Source: Sambucus nigra
Taxonomy: Eukaryota > Streptophyta > Magnoliopsida > Dipsacales > Adoxaceae
Reading direction: 5' to 3'
Assembly (NCBI GenBank): GCA_949130495.1
Contig: OX422222.1
Location: 278,804,109-278,868,108 of the forward strand
Length of the DNA stretch: 64,000 nucleotides
Of the stretch, positions 40,901-52,200 are shown piece after piece (position 1 is the first letter of the stretch; every line of letters begins with the position of its first letter). A program made the position numbers and the translations under genes. A model generated the notes under the pieces. It made no database searches, had not been told where the DNA came from, and saw only the letters and a list, made by a program, of their open reading frames with translations.

Positions 40901-42413
40901 TTTCTAGTAACAGTAGGAAGGGTGACACGCCCATCAATGGTGGATGTCACACCAAGCACCGCGGTCGCAGTGTAGAAAGTGAAGGCTTCAGTAAAGGTGG
41001 CCTTTGGGTGGTTGTCCTGGAACACAGGTCGAGGGTCCCCTAATCAAACTTGAACTACCTGTTGCACCTATCAGGGTTATAAGGATCTGAAGCAAATCCC
41101 CATTCTGTGTAGGAGGGGAGAAACCCCGAAGTGAAAAGAAGCATTACGTCTTGCGAGGGATCTTCTACAACGGGATTGAACCTGTCTGTTGTGGCTTCAG
41201 TAGGAAAGAAGTCCCAATTATGGGCAAAGGTAGACTCACTATATGGCCTCATCACGAAGGAGTCTAAGTGGTCAAAAACCTCCATTATCTCCTTTCGACT
41301 CTGCTTCTTGTGGAAACATAGGAGGTATGGGGGCTTGATACCTTCACTCACGAGCAGAGAAACTGACTTCGCAGTAATAGCAGGATAGCGAGTGTAAAGT
41401 AAGCCCGTCAGGATAATGGTGTTGGCAAAGTTAGCCAAGTTGTAACGGCCTAGTGATCGTTCCATATCAATATGGGTCCAATCCAACCAGGTGTAGAAGA
41501 ACCCCAAGGTGATGACGGCTAGAGAAAGGTTGAACCCCCTGGCCAAATGGATAGAGATATTTATCAAGTACCTCCTGAGTTGATCGTTGGGCTTCCCGAT
41601 TAGGAAGAACCGTGAGAGCAACACAAGTATGTAGGCCGGTAATTCTAGAGATGTACCTCTACCTCGGCTCGTTGCGGTATCAGCGTCCTTAGGAGTGGGA
41701 GCTTCAAAAAAGTAGTTAATGAGGGGAGTAAATGTAGCCTTATTCGATGAACCAGTGCAACTGCGGCAGATCCGGTCCAACTCAGCTCGATCAGCAGCCT
41801 CTTTGACATCCAGAGCCTCATCATGGTAAGTGAACTCACCCATGGGCTCAAACCCAAGGAGTTCACAGACATCCTCTAGCGTAACAATAAACTCCCCCCA
41901 CGCAGCAAAGAAGGTGTGGGTTGTGATGTTCCACCTGGAGACTAACACTTGTAACGCCGCATTGTGCTTCGAGAGGGTGAACTCCTCGAACCAGAAGGCG
42001 CGATGAAGCCTAACTTTGGCAAGAATAACAGCCTAAGAACTCTGCATATGTGTGTGCCAGGTACGAAAATGACCTGGCGACCCCCAGGTTCCTCAAAGTC
42101 AATTTGAGAATAGGGGAAGCCACCGCGGTCTAAACGAAAACGAAGAGTCCCCTCTGGGGGGCAGATAGCCCCACTTAGATGAATCTATTTCCTCATCACC
42201 CAGCAATAAAGGGTCGAACTTTGACGAAAAGTGGTAAGTTTTACATGCGTCAAAAAACTTATCGTCTTCATCAAAGATAGGCGCCCGGTGATAGAAATGC
42301 AGTTGCTCCTGACGAGCAACACTCAGGGCAGCGGTGCTTGAGGAGGAGATAGCACCAGAGTTGGCAGGTGGCGTGCTGGTGGCAGGTGTGGTAGTATTGC
42401 TGGACGAGGCCAT
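37950..42413 (-). pseudogene. Antisense plant-mobile-domain (PMD) ORF of Tat-B
   Basis: Runs against the element. The start is taken as the ATG at 42413 (MASSSNTTTPATSTPP, a low-complexity N-terminus). After stops the plant mobile domain is open over 41055-41948: LVSRWNITTHTFFAAWGEF, VTLEDVCELLGFEPMGEF, LPAYILVLLSRFFLIG and YNLANFANTI. A frameshift leads to 40555-41025 (FQDNHPKATFTEAF) and a Pro/Lys-rich linker with basic runs (KKAKKSKSK; RKRTLGTRSPKKK), which look like nuclear-localisation signals. Low-complexity pieces follow at 39249-40038, then 38264-38746, and after a TAG a coiled coil (NQRELLRKHQEDQRADEAKL) to about 37950. PMD occurs in host MAIN/MAIL1-type proteins and in Tat elements. 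Its role in the element is unknown. At least two stops and one shift make this copy non-functional. Confidence 0.68.
38723..39210. repeat. Tandem 56-57-bp repeats, about nine copies
   Basis: Each unit contains CTTAACAAGTG, TTTTCGTTGTTAAG and TCACCGTTATAGGTGGAG. CTTAACAA and TTGTTAAG within a unit are perfect 8-base inverted repeats around a 9-base loop. The last two copies are shortened. The array lies between two coding pieces of the antisense ORF, where an intron could be. Confidence 0.9.
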
Positions 42414-43288
42414 TACAAATAATAGAAATACAAACAAGCTCACTAAAAGAAGAATTAGGAATGAAGAGGGAGGTGCACAACCATATGAGGTGGCGTAAAA
42501 GAGGTGACAAGGAAGAAGCTAGGTAAAAGCTTGGGAGACAATGGAGTTTTCACAGAGTTTCTCTCTCTAAGAAAGCGGGGAGCTTAAAGAAGATAAAGGA
42601 AAAGAGAAGGGTTTTGAAGTGTAATGAGACGTTTGAGGTTTTTTTTAGAACCTCTCCTTTTAGTTTCCCACCATCGCACGTGCATAGCCGCCTATAATCA
42701 TTTCAAAATTAACACGTGGCACTTCGAGAAGTGTTCTGACAGTTGAAAAAATAGTGCCACCTCACTTACGAAGCGACGCGTAGGGAATAGAAGAGGTTGC
42801 CTTCTCTAACAAGTCTCAGTTTTGGCGCTAGTTTTTTTGTAAAACATATCCAATAAGGCCTAACGAAATAGATATACCTTTGTCACCAGTTCAAACGATG
42901 TTCAAATGGTAACTCGATTACATCGGGGAGAATTTCTGCTTTTTCGAAGATAGTAACGCATTACAAGGGATAATTTCACTTTCCAAAAGACCAAATGAGT
43001 ATTTGAGAAGGTTAGTAGGCCTTTTGGGAGAATTTTAAACAATAAAGCTAGAACGATTGAGGCTCAGCATGAGGAAAAAGTGGCGATGTCCCTTCGCACA
43101 AGCCCCAACGAGTTATGGCACTTCGGCTCAGGTACATCAGGGAGAATTTTACTTTTTCCAAGAGACTATAAAGTTGCGGTTCTAACGAATAGAGGAGGCC
43201 AGACTCTTTCACGCAGAGAGGGTTCATCGGATTGAGAAGTTTCGTGCAGCATTTCTTATTCTAACAAATCTCTCCACAAAAGGGAAAA
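42414..43288. other. Tat-B 3' region and upstream side of antisense ORF
   Basis: No ORF of note. If the antisense ORF is transcribed from inside the element, its promoter should be here. AAAAGGGAAAA at 43278-43288 is the polypurine tract for the plus-strand element. Confidence 0.55.
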
Positions 43289-44490
43289 TGTAGAGGGGGC
43301 TTGAAGGTAATCCTAAGATTAGGGATAATTCCCTAATTAGCAACAGTGTTTGAGATTAAGCAACCGAGACAGCTCAAGCGTGGCAACTCGGCGAGGTAGC
43401 TTCGCGTGATAACCTTTACTTTAGCTCCTTGTATTAGTCATATTGTATTTTTTGTTTATGTTTACTGTAAGCCATAACGATGGTAATGATGTAAGGAGAA
43501 TAATAAAGAGTTTTAGTGTGAGGTAAAATGGTACTCGCGAGAGACCAGGCTTGGTAGGGCCTGGGAGAGCTTTCATGCTCTATCGAATGACCTCACCATG
43601 GGAACTTTAGAGGGACTTGATTTGGAGGATTAAGAAGTGAGGCATCGTTGGGGCTTGTCCTGACCATCTTAGATACACCTGATAAAACACCGAAGGACCT
43701 TGACTGCGGAAGCTCGGGCGGAGCAGTTTTGAGTTCCATCGGGGGTTGAGTTGTGAACCATACAACCCTTTACTTAATAACACAGCTACTGTAGGTGATG
43801 TCACTTGCTAGTTAAACAATGTCAGACGTGCAATTGAGTAAACCACCATGGTATTTGGCGCTGTCAGGAAGTTGGTGAGCCACCTCTGTGACAATAGTCC
43901 CCCCTGACACACAGTGGTTAGGCAAAAGGCATGTCTTGGCATTTAATGTTTATGACGTGGAGGCAACTAGTGCATCAGGCATTTAATGTTGTGACATAAA
44001 GTATGGAGATGTCTTTCATGGTCTTAAATGACTGAGTTGCCTCGGGGATGGTGTGGGGGTTCTATTTAAGGACCCCAACCACCCTTAAGGAGGGCATGAT
44101 ATTTTGAGAGCTGAGGAGTTATTGCTAGAGAGGATAGGCATCAGAGAGAGTTATTGCAAACTAGAGGGTTTACTCACTCACCATTGTTATTTACTAAGAA
44201 GCTTTTAATACTTGACATATTCTTAAGGGTGTTTGGTGTGTTTCTACCTGCTTATCAAGGTGTATCTAGGGTGCTTACTTCTCTCTCCCTATAGCTAAGT
44301 TACTTCTTAGTTTCTTTACTATTTTCCTGAGTTATACACGAGAGATTTGTGAGTTTGAACTGGGTCTTATCTTCATTAGGTTTGTATTTGCATGTTCTAT
44401 CACTAATCCAAGGTTTTGGCTAATTAACTTATCATCACCATACTTCAAAGGGGTTACGCCTCCATCTATAATCTAAAGTACCCTCTTACA
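43289..44490 (+). repeat. 3' LTR of Tat-B
   Basis: 1202 bp, TGTAGAGGGG to CTCTTACA, colinear with the 5' LTR and with moderate scattered divergence. Confidence 0.92.
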
Positions 44491-44608
44491 CATCTAGAGA
44501 CCATCCTTATTCTAATATTTTTTAATGTTGTCATCAAGAGGTAGGCACTTATTTAGAAGTCTCCAAATATTGATTGAGAGTTTTTTAGCGATAGAAGGAT
44601 CCCATATA
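44491..44608 (-). pseudogene. LINE-A, piece 2: ORF2 zinc-binding (zf-RVT) region
   Basis: A 118-bp island between Tat-B and LINE-B. The minus strand reads IWDPSIAKKLSINIWRLLNK and then CLPLDDNI, matching the region of LINE-B near 61900-61990 (PKNISINQWRILNN and CLPLYDNI). This is the helical zinc-binding region found after RT in plant LINE ORF2. The codons for W-D at its right edge fall in the TSD shared with 63094-63104. Confidence 0.85.
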
Positions 44609-44639
44609 CAACTTAATAATGAATTATATATCTATATCT

Positions 44640-46348
44640 CTCTTGTAACCCTACCTAGGGTTTGCGTGGCAACCACCAATATTTACCCCACGTGGATCCT
44701 AAACCACCAGACCTCCAAAAATTTTGGAATAGGTAATTTTCTTCTATTGTTGCATCATTAGATTCATGTGACAAGGAGATATTATTAAACAACCCTACTT
44801 TGTATAAAGGAGAACCAGTAGTCCTTTTTTCCCAAGAAGATATAAAAACATTGGCCAAACCTTTCAAGAATGCCCTTGTGTAAAAGTTCTCCCATGGTAG
44901 ACCATCAATGGAGGTGATTAGGAAAATTTTCCAAACCTTTTGTCTTAAGACAACTTTCAATATTGGTTTGAAGGACCACAAACACATACTTGTTAGATTG
45001 AATCACAGAGAAGATTATGCAAGATTTTGGATGAGGGAATATTAGTACATAGGTAAGTACCCTATGCGAATCTTCAATTGGTCTCTTGAATTTAGACCAG
45101 ACATGGAGAGTAGTATTTCTCCTATATGGTTTACTTTCCCTCAATTTCCCATCCATTTGTTCTCTAAGCCTTACTTATATTCCATTGCTCAATTGGTAGA
45201 AAATCCATTATGATTGGATATTTCCACTGCTGAAATCAATCGACCCAGTCTGAATAGAGTATGTGTATAAGTGGACCTATTAAAAAATCTACCCAAGAGA
45301 GTCTAGATAGGAATTTGGAAGGAAGTTGATTATAAAAATATGCCTTTGTACTGCTCACACTGCTTCAAGAAGGGCCATAAATAGATCACATGCCTATTTA
45401 AAATAGGTAATAAAAAATATAACAAATAGGTAGCCAGGGTGGATAAGGAGAAAGTTAAAAGCCAAACTAATACGGAATCAATAAATCCCCTCTTTCCCCA
45501 AGATACAACCAAAGTTAAACAAAGTCAAGTGCAATACGCTTATGTCGACCTCTGTGATGAGGTGAAATATGGTTAAAAGAAAAAAAGTTCTAATCAAGTA
45601 TACGAAGAGGAGGAAAATTTTGTGGATGAGGATTTAATTCAATATCTATAAAATGAGGATAATTTCACCAATGAGGTGAAAACAAAGGAGGGGAAAGTGG
45701 ATCAAAACATTTGTAATGAGGTAAATATCAGCAGCACATTCTCTGTAATGAGAAAAATTATTTCTATTGAAAAGTAAATGGAGGGTGAGAATATTCAATA
45801 TCTCTACAATGAGGTAGGTAAATATAGCAAGGGTATTAAAAATAACCTTACCATTGATGCAGGTCTTGAAGCAGATAAAAGGATGGAACACGTAATTCTT
45901 CCTAAGGAGAACTACCAAAAGTATAGCCAACAGTTGAATAAAAGAATATAGAGAAGAATTATTGAGCACATTCCGAGAATCCATAATGAATACCTGACAC
46001 CCAAAGAAGTGATTATTGTGGGTACATGTTCCTTATCTCCAAGAGGGACAAATATCCCAGACTATGCGCCAAACAAGGTTGATGATCATATGTATTCTAT
46101 AAATGGGGATAAAGAAGAAATTTCATAAGTAACTTTATTAGAATATCAGGTGGTATTCGTAAAAAACTAGAGAAGAAGATTCAAGCCTATAAAAAGATGG
46201 AGCAAATCAGAAAGAAAAAAAGATTATGGTGGAATTTTTGAATGAGAAACCATTAAAACCTTCTTTCATGGACCCTCTGCTCAAAAGAAGAACAAGATCC
46301 TCTACTAAAGTTATCACTCAATCTCAATCAACTATTTCTAAATGTTAA
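44640..46348 (+). pseudogene. LINE-B ORF1: DUF4283/zinc-knuckle RNA-binding protein
   Basis: Near the start PPDLQKFWNR and FSSIVASLDS lead into PTLYKGEPVVLFSQEDI and, after a stop, KFSHGRPSMEVIRKIFQTF (DUF4283-type region). Then ILVRLNHREDYARFWMRE and MRIFNWSLEFRPDMESS follow. A CCHC zinc knuckle, CSHCFKKGHK-x-ITC, is at about 45349-45390. The rest is acidic and low in complexity and ends FMDPLLKRRTRSSTKVITQS with TAA at 46346-46348. There are several stops and one +1 shift after the knuckle. ORF1 proteins of this type coat LINE RNA as a ribonucleoprotein. The ORF1 stop overlaps the ORF2 start. Confidence 0.8.
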
Positions 46349-47088
46349 ATCTTGTAGTGTGGAACATTAGAGGGGCTACTAAGAAATCATCAACCAGAAG
46401 AATTACGATATTAATGAGAATTCATAAATTTCCTATTCTAGCTGTTATTGAACCAAAAGTGGATCCTCAGAAAATTAATAATTATAAAGTGAAATGGGGT
46501 TTTGATAATTGTTATCATAATGGTAATGGTAAAATATGGATTTTTTGGAGGTTTGAGGTGTGCATTGATATAGTGGTTATGTCTGAGCAACAACTTATAG
46601 TTAACATTGTCCATCAAGATTTCCTGTTGGATTTAAATCTAACTGTAGTTTATGCTAAATGTTCTAAAGAAGAAATGAGAGATCTTTGGGATAATCTTGT
46701 TGATATCTCATTTTGTAGTCATTCAAAACCTCATATAGTCATAGAATATTTCAATGTGGTGGCTTATCAATCAGAAAAAGTAAGGGATATGATGTTGACA
46801 TTCATGCTACAGGTGAGTTTCTTCAAGCTATTGATGACTGTGGCCTCATGGATATGGGCTATAAGGGATTTAAGTTCACTTAGTGTAATAATAGAGATGA
46901 ATATGGGGTTATTTTGGATAGACTTTATAGGAGTTTGTTTAACCAAAAGTGGGCATATATTTATTCAAATTCCTCTATTCACCATCTTAATAGAACAAAA
47001 TCTGACCATGCTCCCATGTTGCTTTCTTTTAATTCCTCTTTGGAATTAAAGCCATAATATTTAAATTCCAAGTTATGTGGACAAAACA
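46342..47088 (+). pseudogene. LINE-B ORF2, part 1: APE-type endonuclease
   Basis: The ATG at 46342 opens MLNLVVWNIRGATKKSSTRR, the usual L1 endonuclease start; Asn of NIRG and Glu of VIEPKVD are present. The metal-binding G-D-F-N motif reads EYFN (about 46744-46755), a loss of the catalytic Asp. After a frameshift near 46810, DDCGLMDMGYKGFKFT and TKSDHAPMLLSF give the C-terminal SDH motif. The protein would nick target DNA to prime reverse transcription. The hAT element is inserted just after this domain. Confidence 0.87.
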
Positions 47089-47448
47089 TAGGTGTGCAAC
47101 CGGTACGGGTTTTTACTGTACCGTACCGTTTTGGACTGAGAAAAAACGGTTTTGGTTTCATATTATGAAATACCAAAAATCGATTTTACCGAAATCGAAA
47201 ATACCGTAAAAAATTTGGTTGGTTTTGGGTTTTAGATATAAAAAAACGATTTGCCGAATTTATCGTACCGAATTTACCGTACCAAAATTACTGAATTTAT
47301 CGTACCGAAATACCGTACCAAACTTACCGCATATTACCATATGAATTACCAAATAAAAATTGTATTTAAAAAAATTTATATATCCAACCCAACCCGATTA
47401 TTAAGACCCTTCATTTTTTCAAACTAATCTCCACCATTAATTTCCCTA

Positions 47449-47550
47449 CTATAAATACCAACAAACCCTAAACTTATGCACAGAAATCAGCCTCTCACAT
47501 ACACGGATACAACATAACAACAAACCAGAAATCTCTCTCTACAAATCACA
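47449..47550 (+). promoter_or_regulatory. Possible captured promoter and 5' leader inside hAT-1
   Basis: CTACTATAAATACCAAC at about 47446-47462 is a good plant TATA context. It is followed by a CA-rich leader and then CACAAGGTAATTTTT (about 47546-47560), which looks like a 5' splice site. This suggests a gene 5' end was copied, but nothing shows that it is active. Confidence 0.35.
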
Positions 47551-47872
47551 AGGTAATTTTTTATTTTTCTTGGACCTATCTCTGTTTTTTCCTTATGTTT
47601 TTTACACAAATCATCACTACAATCAGCCCCAGTTGCGTCGTCCTTATGTTACACACACTTGCTGCATTTTTTTCCTTATGTTACACACACTTGTTGTTGC
47701 GCCGTCCCTGTTGCATCGTCTCACACACCTATCGAGAGAAAAATATTTGTTTTTCAAGCCAAAATAAATATAACTTCATCGTCGTCCCAGCTGCGTCGAC
47801 TCATCCTTGTGGCATTTTTTTCCTTATGTTAGTTAACTGCCAAAACCTTCACCGTTCTTTTCCTTATGTTCC

Positions 47873-47989
47873 TTGGGTGATGCACGGACACTGTTTGAGG
47901 AAATGTCCCAAAGAAAAATTTCTACTTGGAACACTATGATTGAAGGTTATATGAAATCAGGTAACAAGGAACAAACATTGGGTTTGTTT
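47873..47989 (+). pseudogene. PPR-protein gene fragment within hAT-1
   Basis: One frame reads LGDARTLFEEMSQRKISTWN, continuing TMIEGYMKSGNKEQTLGLF. This fits a pentatricopeptide-repeat stretch: A-x-x-LF-x-EM, then W-N-T-M-I-x-G-Y-x-K-x-G, then A/L-x-LF. It is about one PPR motif plus the end of the preceding one, of the PLS type used in organelle RNA-processing proteins. There is no usable ATG. It begins after a T-rich run ending CCTTATGTTCCTTG that could be an intron end, and stops being PPR-like after 47990. It is a captured exon piece, not a gene. Confidence 0.72.
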
Positions 47990-48359
47990 AATTTAAGTTA
48001 TGCTTTCATATTTGTAACTAATTTAAGTCCCATAACTTTAAGTCCCATACAGTATATTAATTTCAGATTTGAAATTAGCTTTTGATGCATAAACCGGAAT
48101 CATATTATGCAAATACCGAATTTACCGAATGCATAAACCGATATGAAATTCTGGTATTTATTGGGGAAAAAACCGAATTGAAATCGAATTAATCGAAACC
48201 AAAAATAACCGAAAAATCAGTCGATTTGGTTTTGGTTTTTGTTTTGATGTACCGGTCGGTAAATTGGTACGGTACGATTTTACCATTTAGATTGTGGTTC
48301 TGGTATTGGTAAGGGGTCGTTACCGACCATACCGTATCGGTTGCACCCCTAACAAAACA

Positions 48360-48743
48360 TGATAGATTTATAAAGGTGATAAAATAATCTTGGATTGAAA
48401 AAGTGGGTGCAGAAGGTATGAAAGCTTTTAGGATGAAATTACAAAGACTTAAAGGTGTGCTGAAAAGCTGGAAAAAGGAACAGTTTAAAGAAATATTCCA
48501 AGAAGGGAAAGACCAAGAAGACAAAGTTATTCAACTAGAGGTAGAGTATGAAGGGTATAGAAATGGTGAGAAGAGAATGGATCTAAACATAGGTAGGGAT
48601 AAACTTTTATAATCTTTAAAATATGAGGAAATCTAGTGAAAGCATAAGTCCACCATTAAGTGGTTGAAACTGGGGGACTCTAGTTCTAAATTTTTCCATC
48701 TTAGTGTCAAAACTATGCATAGAAAACTAGCAATCCAATCCGA
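48360..48743 (+). pseudogene. LINE-B ORF2, part 2: linker before RT
   Basis: Between hAT-1 and Tekay-B. It reads FRMKLQRLKGVLKSWKKEQF and then FFHLSVKTMHRKLAIQS-like codons, the conserved segment between endonuclease and RT in plant LINEs (KL-x-x-LK-x-x-LK-x-W). The frame resumes across Tekay-B at 60144 with TKDKEGNQVEDM. Confidence 0.8.
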
Positions 48744-50759
48744 TTTTGAGACCCTGTATAATTAAACATCGATTGATCAGGCCTTTATTAAATTAAAACA
48801 GGTTTCTCATATGGTTCATTCTTAGCATCACTTTCGAAAACTTTTTCTTTTTTTTTACTAACCACCTAAGTGAAATTAGACCGCTGCCAAATTTTTATCT
48901 TTATTTAAAACAAAAAAAGGAACAATGCGAAAAACTAAATTAAACATTCACAATATATATTAGAGTCCAACCATCACAATATATAATTGAATAAAGTTTT
49001 GCATAATAAACACGCGGCTAAAAATCAAAATCAATTACTCCATAATGATAAAAGAACTAAATGGCTGAAAACTGTCAAAGGACAACATGTCCATACATGG
49101 GATATAAAATGAGATCCTACACTAGATCTTAATGGAGGAATCATCTAATCAAATCATGTCAGTATCCGCAATGCTACCGCTCCATGTCCCTGGAATGAAG
49201 TCACGTCTGGCATCCCAATCTGGCATCTTATATACTCGCCATACTAATTTTTTTACGATTTATCCCACCTATCATATTCATGAGTATTCACACAACTCTA
49301 AGTGTTCTAGCTACCCCTTTATAACTCTCAGTATTTAAGTCTAACACGCACTATTGGTCTATAAATCAATTTATTCAATTTTTGTAATTTTTTATCTTTC
49401 TCTCTCATCGATTACCATCTTAATTCTATCAATAAGACTAAATTATGAATTAATTATAGGCCTATCGTAACATAATAACTATCTTATTATCTCCTAATAA
49501 GTTCCAAAAGTCTCAACGACAATCATTTACAAGAACTATACCCAAAAACAATTTTTTCAGATTTTTCCCATAGGACCGAACCAATTCACCCGATGAACTG
49601 AATCGGTTTGCCGACCTGGACTTCGTCTTCTTCGCCTAGTTCGTGCATTTTTCCACCATTTTCAATTTCCAACTCTCATGATATTTAACAATAAAATCTA
49701 ACGAAAAGTCTAAACCATTTTCACGTGTTTTAGGATGATTTCTGATGTGATCTTTGCATCAAATCATTACCAATAACATTCAAGAAGGGATTTAACCCTC
49801 AAAACCACAAAAACCCAAGGTTTTCTTGTTACTCTTATATCATTTAACAAAACTCGGATGTAATTCATTTTACTCATCATGCCTTCTATAATTTCAATTC
49901 CTCTACACATATAAATCATACTACATGCAAATTCCTAACTATCAGGCATTAAATTCATTCTTTTCTCCCGAGAGCATGCATTAAATCAAAGTTATCATCA
50001 AAATCCTACTCATGGGAATTATAACTTCATATTAAATGAAATACACAACTTGCCTCAATTAGATGATATGATTTCATGATGATGAAGATGGGTTGATTGT
50101 CTCCTCTCCAATTCCCCACTCCAAGATTTATGTTTTGCAAGCCCAAAGGAAGATTTCTTCAAAAAAAAAACTCTCCTTAACCCTCACAAAAGTTCTCTCT
50201 TTTATGTTGTAACTATCTAACGTGAGTTTTTGGAGTCTCTAATCCCAACTCCCAATTTTTGTCATCTGATAAAAGTCCCAAAATTCGAAGGTCACTTAAC
50301 CACTATTTTTCAAATGACCAAAATGCCTTCAATAGGTGCCAGTTTGGTCTAAAATTGACCTGGGAACCAAACTATATCCCCGGGTATACTTTTTTGACTA
50401 TTTTGACCCATTCGGGATCATACGTTACCTCTAAATTATCGTTCGAGTCACTAAAAATATATTTCCTTTCTCAACCTCAAATTATTCTACACGTGACTCC
50501 CGGTTGAGATAGAATAAAATACGCACATATCACTCGCTACGTCGTATAACTCTAATTATCAATTATTTAATATTCACACTTAGTAAATATTATATCATAA
50601 TATTAATCCGTATCTATTGCTCGATCAATATTTAAAAATCACATTTATTATTTAGTCGCCTTAAATTACTTCACTCATGTAATTTAAATACAACGTATTT
50701 TTTCCAATTAAATCCCAAATTAATTAAATTATAAATACGCAAAAATACAGGGTATTACG
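48744..50759 (-). repeat. 3' LTR of Tekay-B, with internal deletion
   Basis: 2016 bp. Compared with the 5' LTR it lacks most of 57350-58840 (joined near 49214-49235) but keeps about 200 bp at 50170-50390 that the 5' LTR has lost. Both terminal dinucleotides are mutated. Confidence 0.88.
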
Positions 50760-50771
50760 TACTTCCCCCCT
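50760..50771 (-). other. Polypurine tract of Tekay-B
   Basis: The minus strand reads AGGGGGGAAGTA next to the 3' LTR. Confidence 0.7.
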
Positions 50772-50789
50772 TACAAAGGAATTTTGTCC

Positions 50790-52200
50790 CCGAAATTAGG
50801 GCATACCTGCGGTGAATAACTCGCGCATGTCATCCTCCCGCTCCCATGTCGACTCATTAGTATTATGGTGTCCCCATTGAACTCGCACTAGTGGCACCAC
50901 CTTGGACTATAATTTACGCTCACCATGATCTAGAATAGCCACGGGACTCTCCTCATACGAGATGTCTGGCTGCAAATCAATCTCCTCAAGTGGAACGTGC
51001 TAGAAAGCGCTCTCGCTCCTCTTGTACTTCTTCAGTGATGACATATGCAACATGTCGTATATCCTCTGAAGATGCTCTGGAAGTCCTAGTCTGTATGCAA
51101 CTGGTCCCTCCCTCTCTATAATAGGAAATGGTCCCACATATATTGGGGCTAGCTTCCCTTTCTTGCCAAATCTCATAACCCCCTTCATAGGAGATACTCG
51201 AACCAACTCCTGGTCGTCGACCTCTAACTCCACATGTCTCCTGTCAGCGTCAGCATAACTCTCCTTCCTATCCTGAGCTATCCGAATACGCCCTTGAATG
51301 AAATCAATCTTAGCAGTAGTCTCCTAAATCATCTCGGGTGCCAACAACTTATTATCCCCCACCTTTAACCAATAAGCGGGCTAATGACAAGGCCTCCCAC
51401 ATAATGCCTCGAACGGTGCCATATCGATAGTAAATTGGTAAGAGTTCTTATACGCAAACTCTACCAATGGAAGGTATCTCTCCCACCCCCTTAGAAATAT
51501 AAGATGCACATCCTCAACATATCCTCAAGCATCAAATTGACCCTCTCAGTCTGTCTGTCTATTTGTGGGTGGTACGCCGTACTCAGACGTAAATTAGTGC
51601 TTATAGCCTCCTGAAAGATCTGCCAGAAGTGTGACACAAAAATCTTGTCTCTATCAGACACAATATTAAATGGGACCCCATGCAGCTTAATAATCTCTTA
51701 AACGAACAGCTACGTATATTGCATCGTCTCGTGGTCAGTGCGAACTGTAAAAAAAATTAGCCACCTTGGTTAGTCGATCCACTATCACACATATGGAATC
51801 ATGACTCCACTGCGATGAAGGTAGTCCAGTAATAAAGTCCATCAAAATTCTCTCCCACTTCCGCACGGTAATCTCAAGTGGTCGTAACATCCCCGAAAGC
51901 CTCTAAGGGTCAACTTTCATAAGTTGCAAGTAACACACTTTGAGATAAACTTTTCTATGTCTCTCTTCATTCCATCCCACCAGTACTATCTCCTCATATC
52001 CTAATACATCTTATCCCCATCTAGATGTACCATAAATCTAGAACAGTGAGATTCGATCATAACTTCTTGTCTCAAATCTTCATCCATGGGAACTACCAAT
52101 CTCCCATTAAAGCACAGGCCTCCGTCTAAACAGACTGTGTAAGACTCTGCACCCTTAGCTAGTAACTATTAAAGTTCACTCCACTTCTCTTTCCACACCT
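50790..52200 (-). pseudogene. Tekay-B integrase and chromodomain, heavily degraded
   Basis: The recognisable open piece is 51000-51233 with VRVSPMKGVMRFGKKGKLAP, IYVGPFPIIERE and VAYRLGLPEHLQRIYDML, matching the integrase C-terminus of Tekay-A. Downstream (50790-50990) lie remnants of the chromodomain. Upstream (51240-52170) out-of-frame matches to the integrase core and zinc domain can be followed by comparison with 4400-5200. Many stops and shifts are present. Confidence 0.72.

Larger units (their letters stand above)
30027..44490 (+). mobile_element. Tat-B: Tat/Retand-like Ty3/gypsy element with antisense ORF
   Basis: A 14.5-kb plus-strand element with 1.2-kb LTRs (30027-31231 and 43289-44490). 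It begins TGTAGAGG and ends CTCTTACA. After the 5' LTR is a PBS-like TTGGCACCTCTGCTGGGGA, and AAAAGGGAAAA precedes the 3' LTR. Order: gag, protease, RT, RNase H, second RNase H, integrase, then an antisense plant-mobile-domain region. The dual RNase H and antisense ORF are diagnostic of the Tat lineage. It interrupts LINE-A inside the zinc-binding region. The 5-bp flanks (GTTCT and CATCT) agree at three of five positions. Alignment of LINE-A to LINE-B puts exactly five extra bases there, so this is a decayed TSD. Confidence 0.92.
47089..48351. mobile_element. hAT-1: non-autonomous hAT element carrying host gene fragments
   Basis: 1263 bp, with inverted ends TAGGTGTGCAACCGGTACGG on the left and the same at 18 of 20 positions on the right. 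The 8-bp TSD is perfect: ACAAAACA at 47081-47088 and 48352-48359. Subterminal regions are packed with TACCG/CGGTA motifs, as in many plant hAT derivatives. No transposase is encoded. The middle (about 47400-48060) is not hAT-like: it has a TATA-like site, an untranslated-leader-like stretch, and a PPR-coding piece. It splits LINE-B ORF2 and is younger than LINE-B. Confidence 0.93.

Noticed and set aside
47873..47989. PPR coding sequence as a live host gene
   Set aside because: Only about one repeat, no start codon, enclosed by hAT ends and a TSD.
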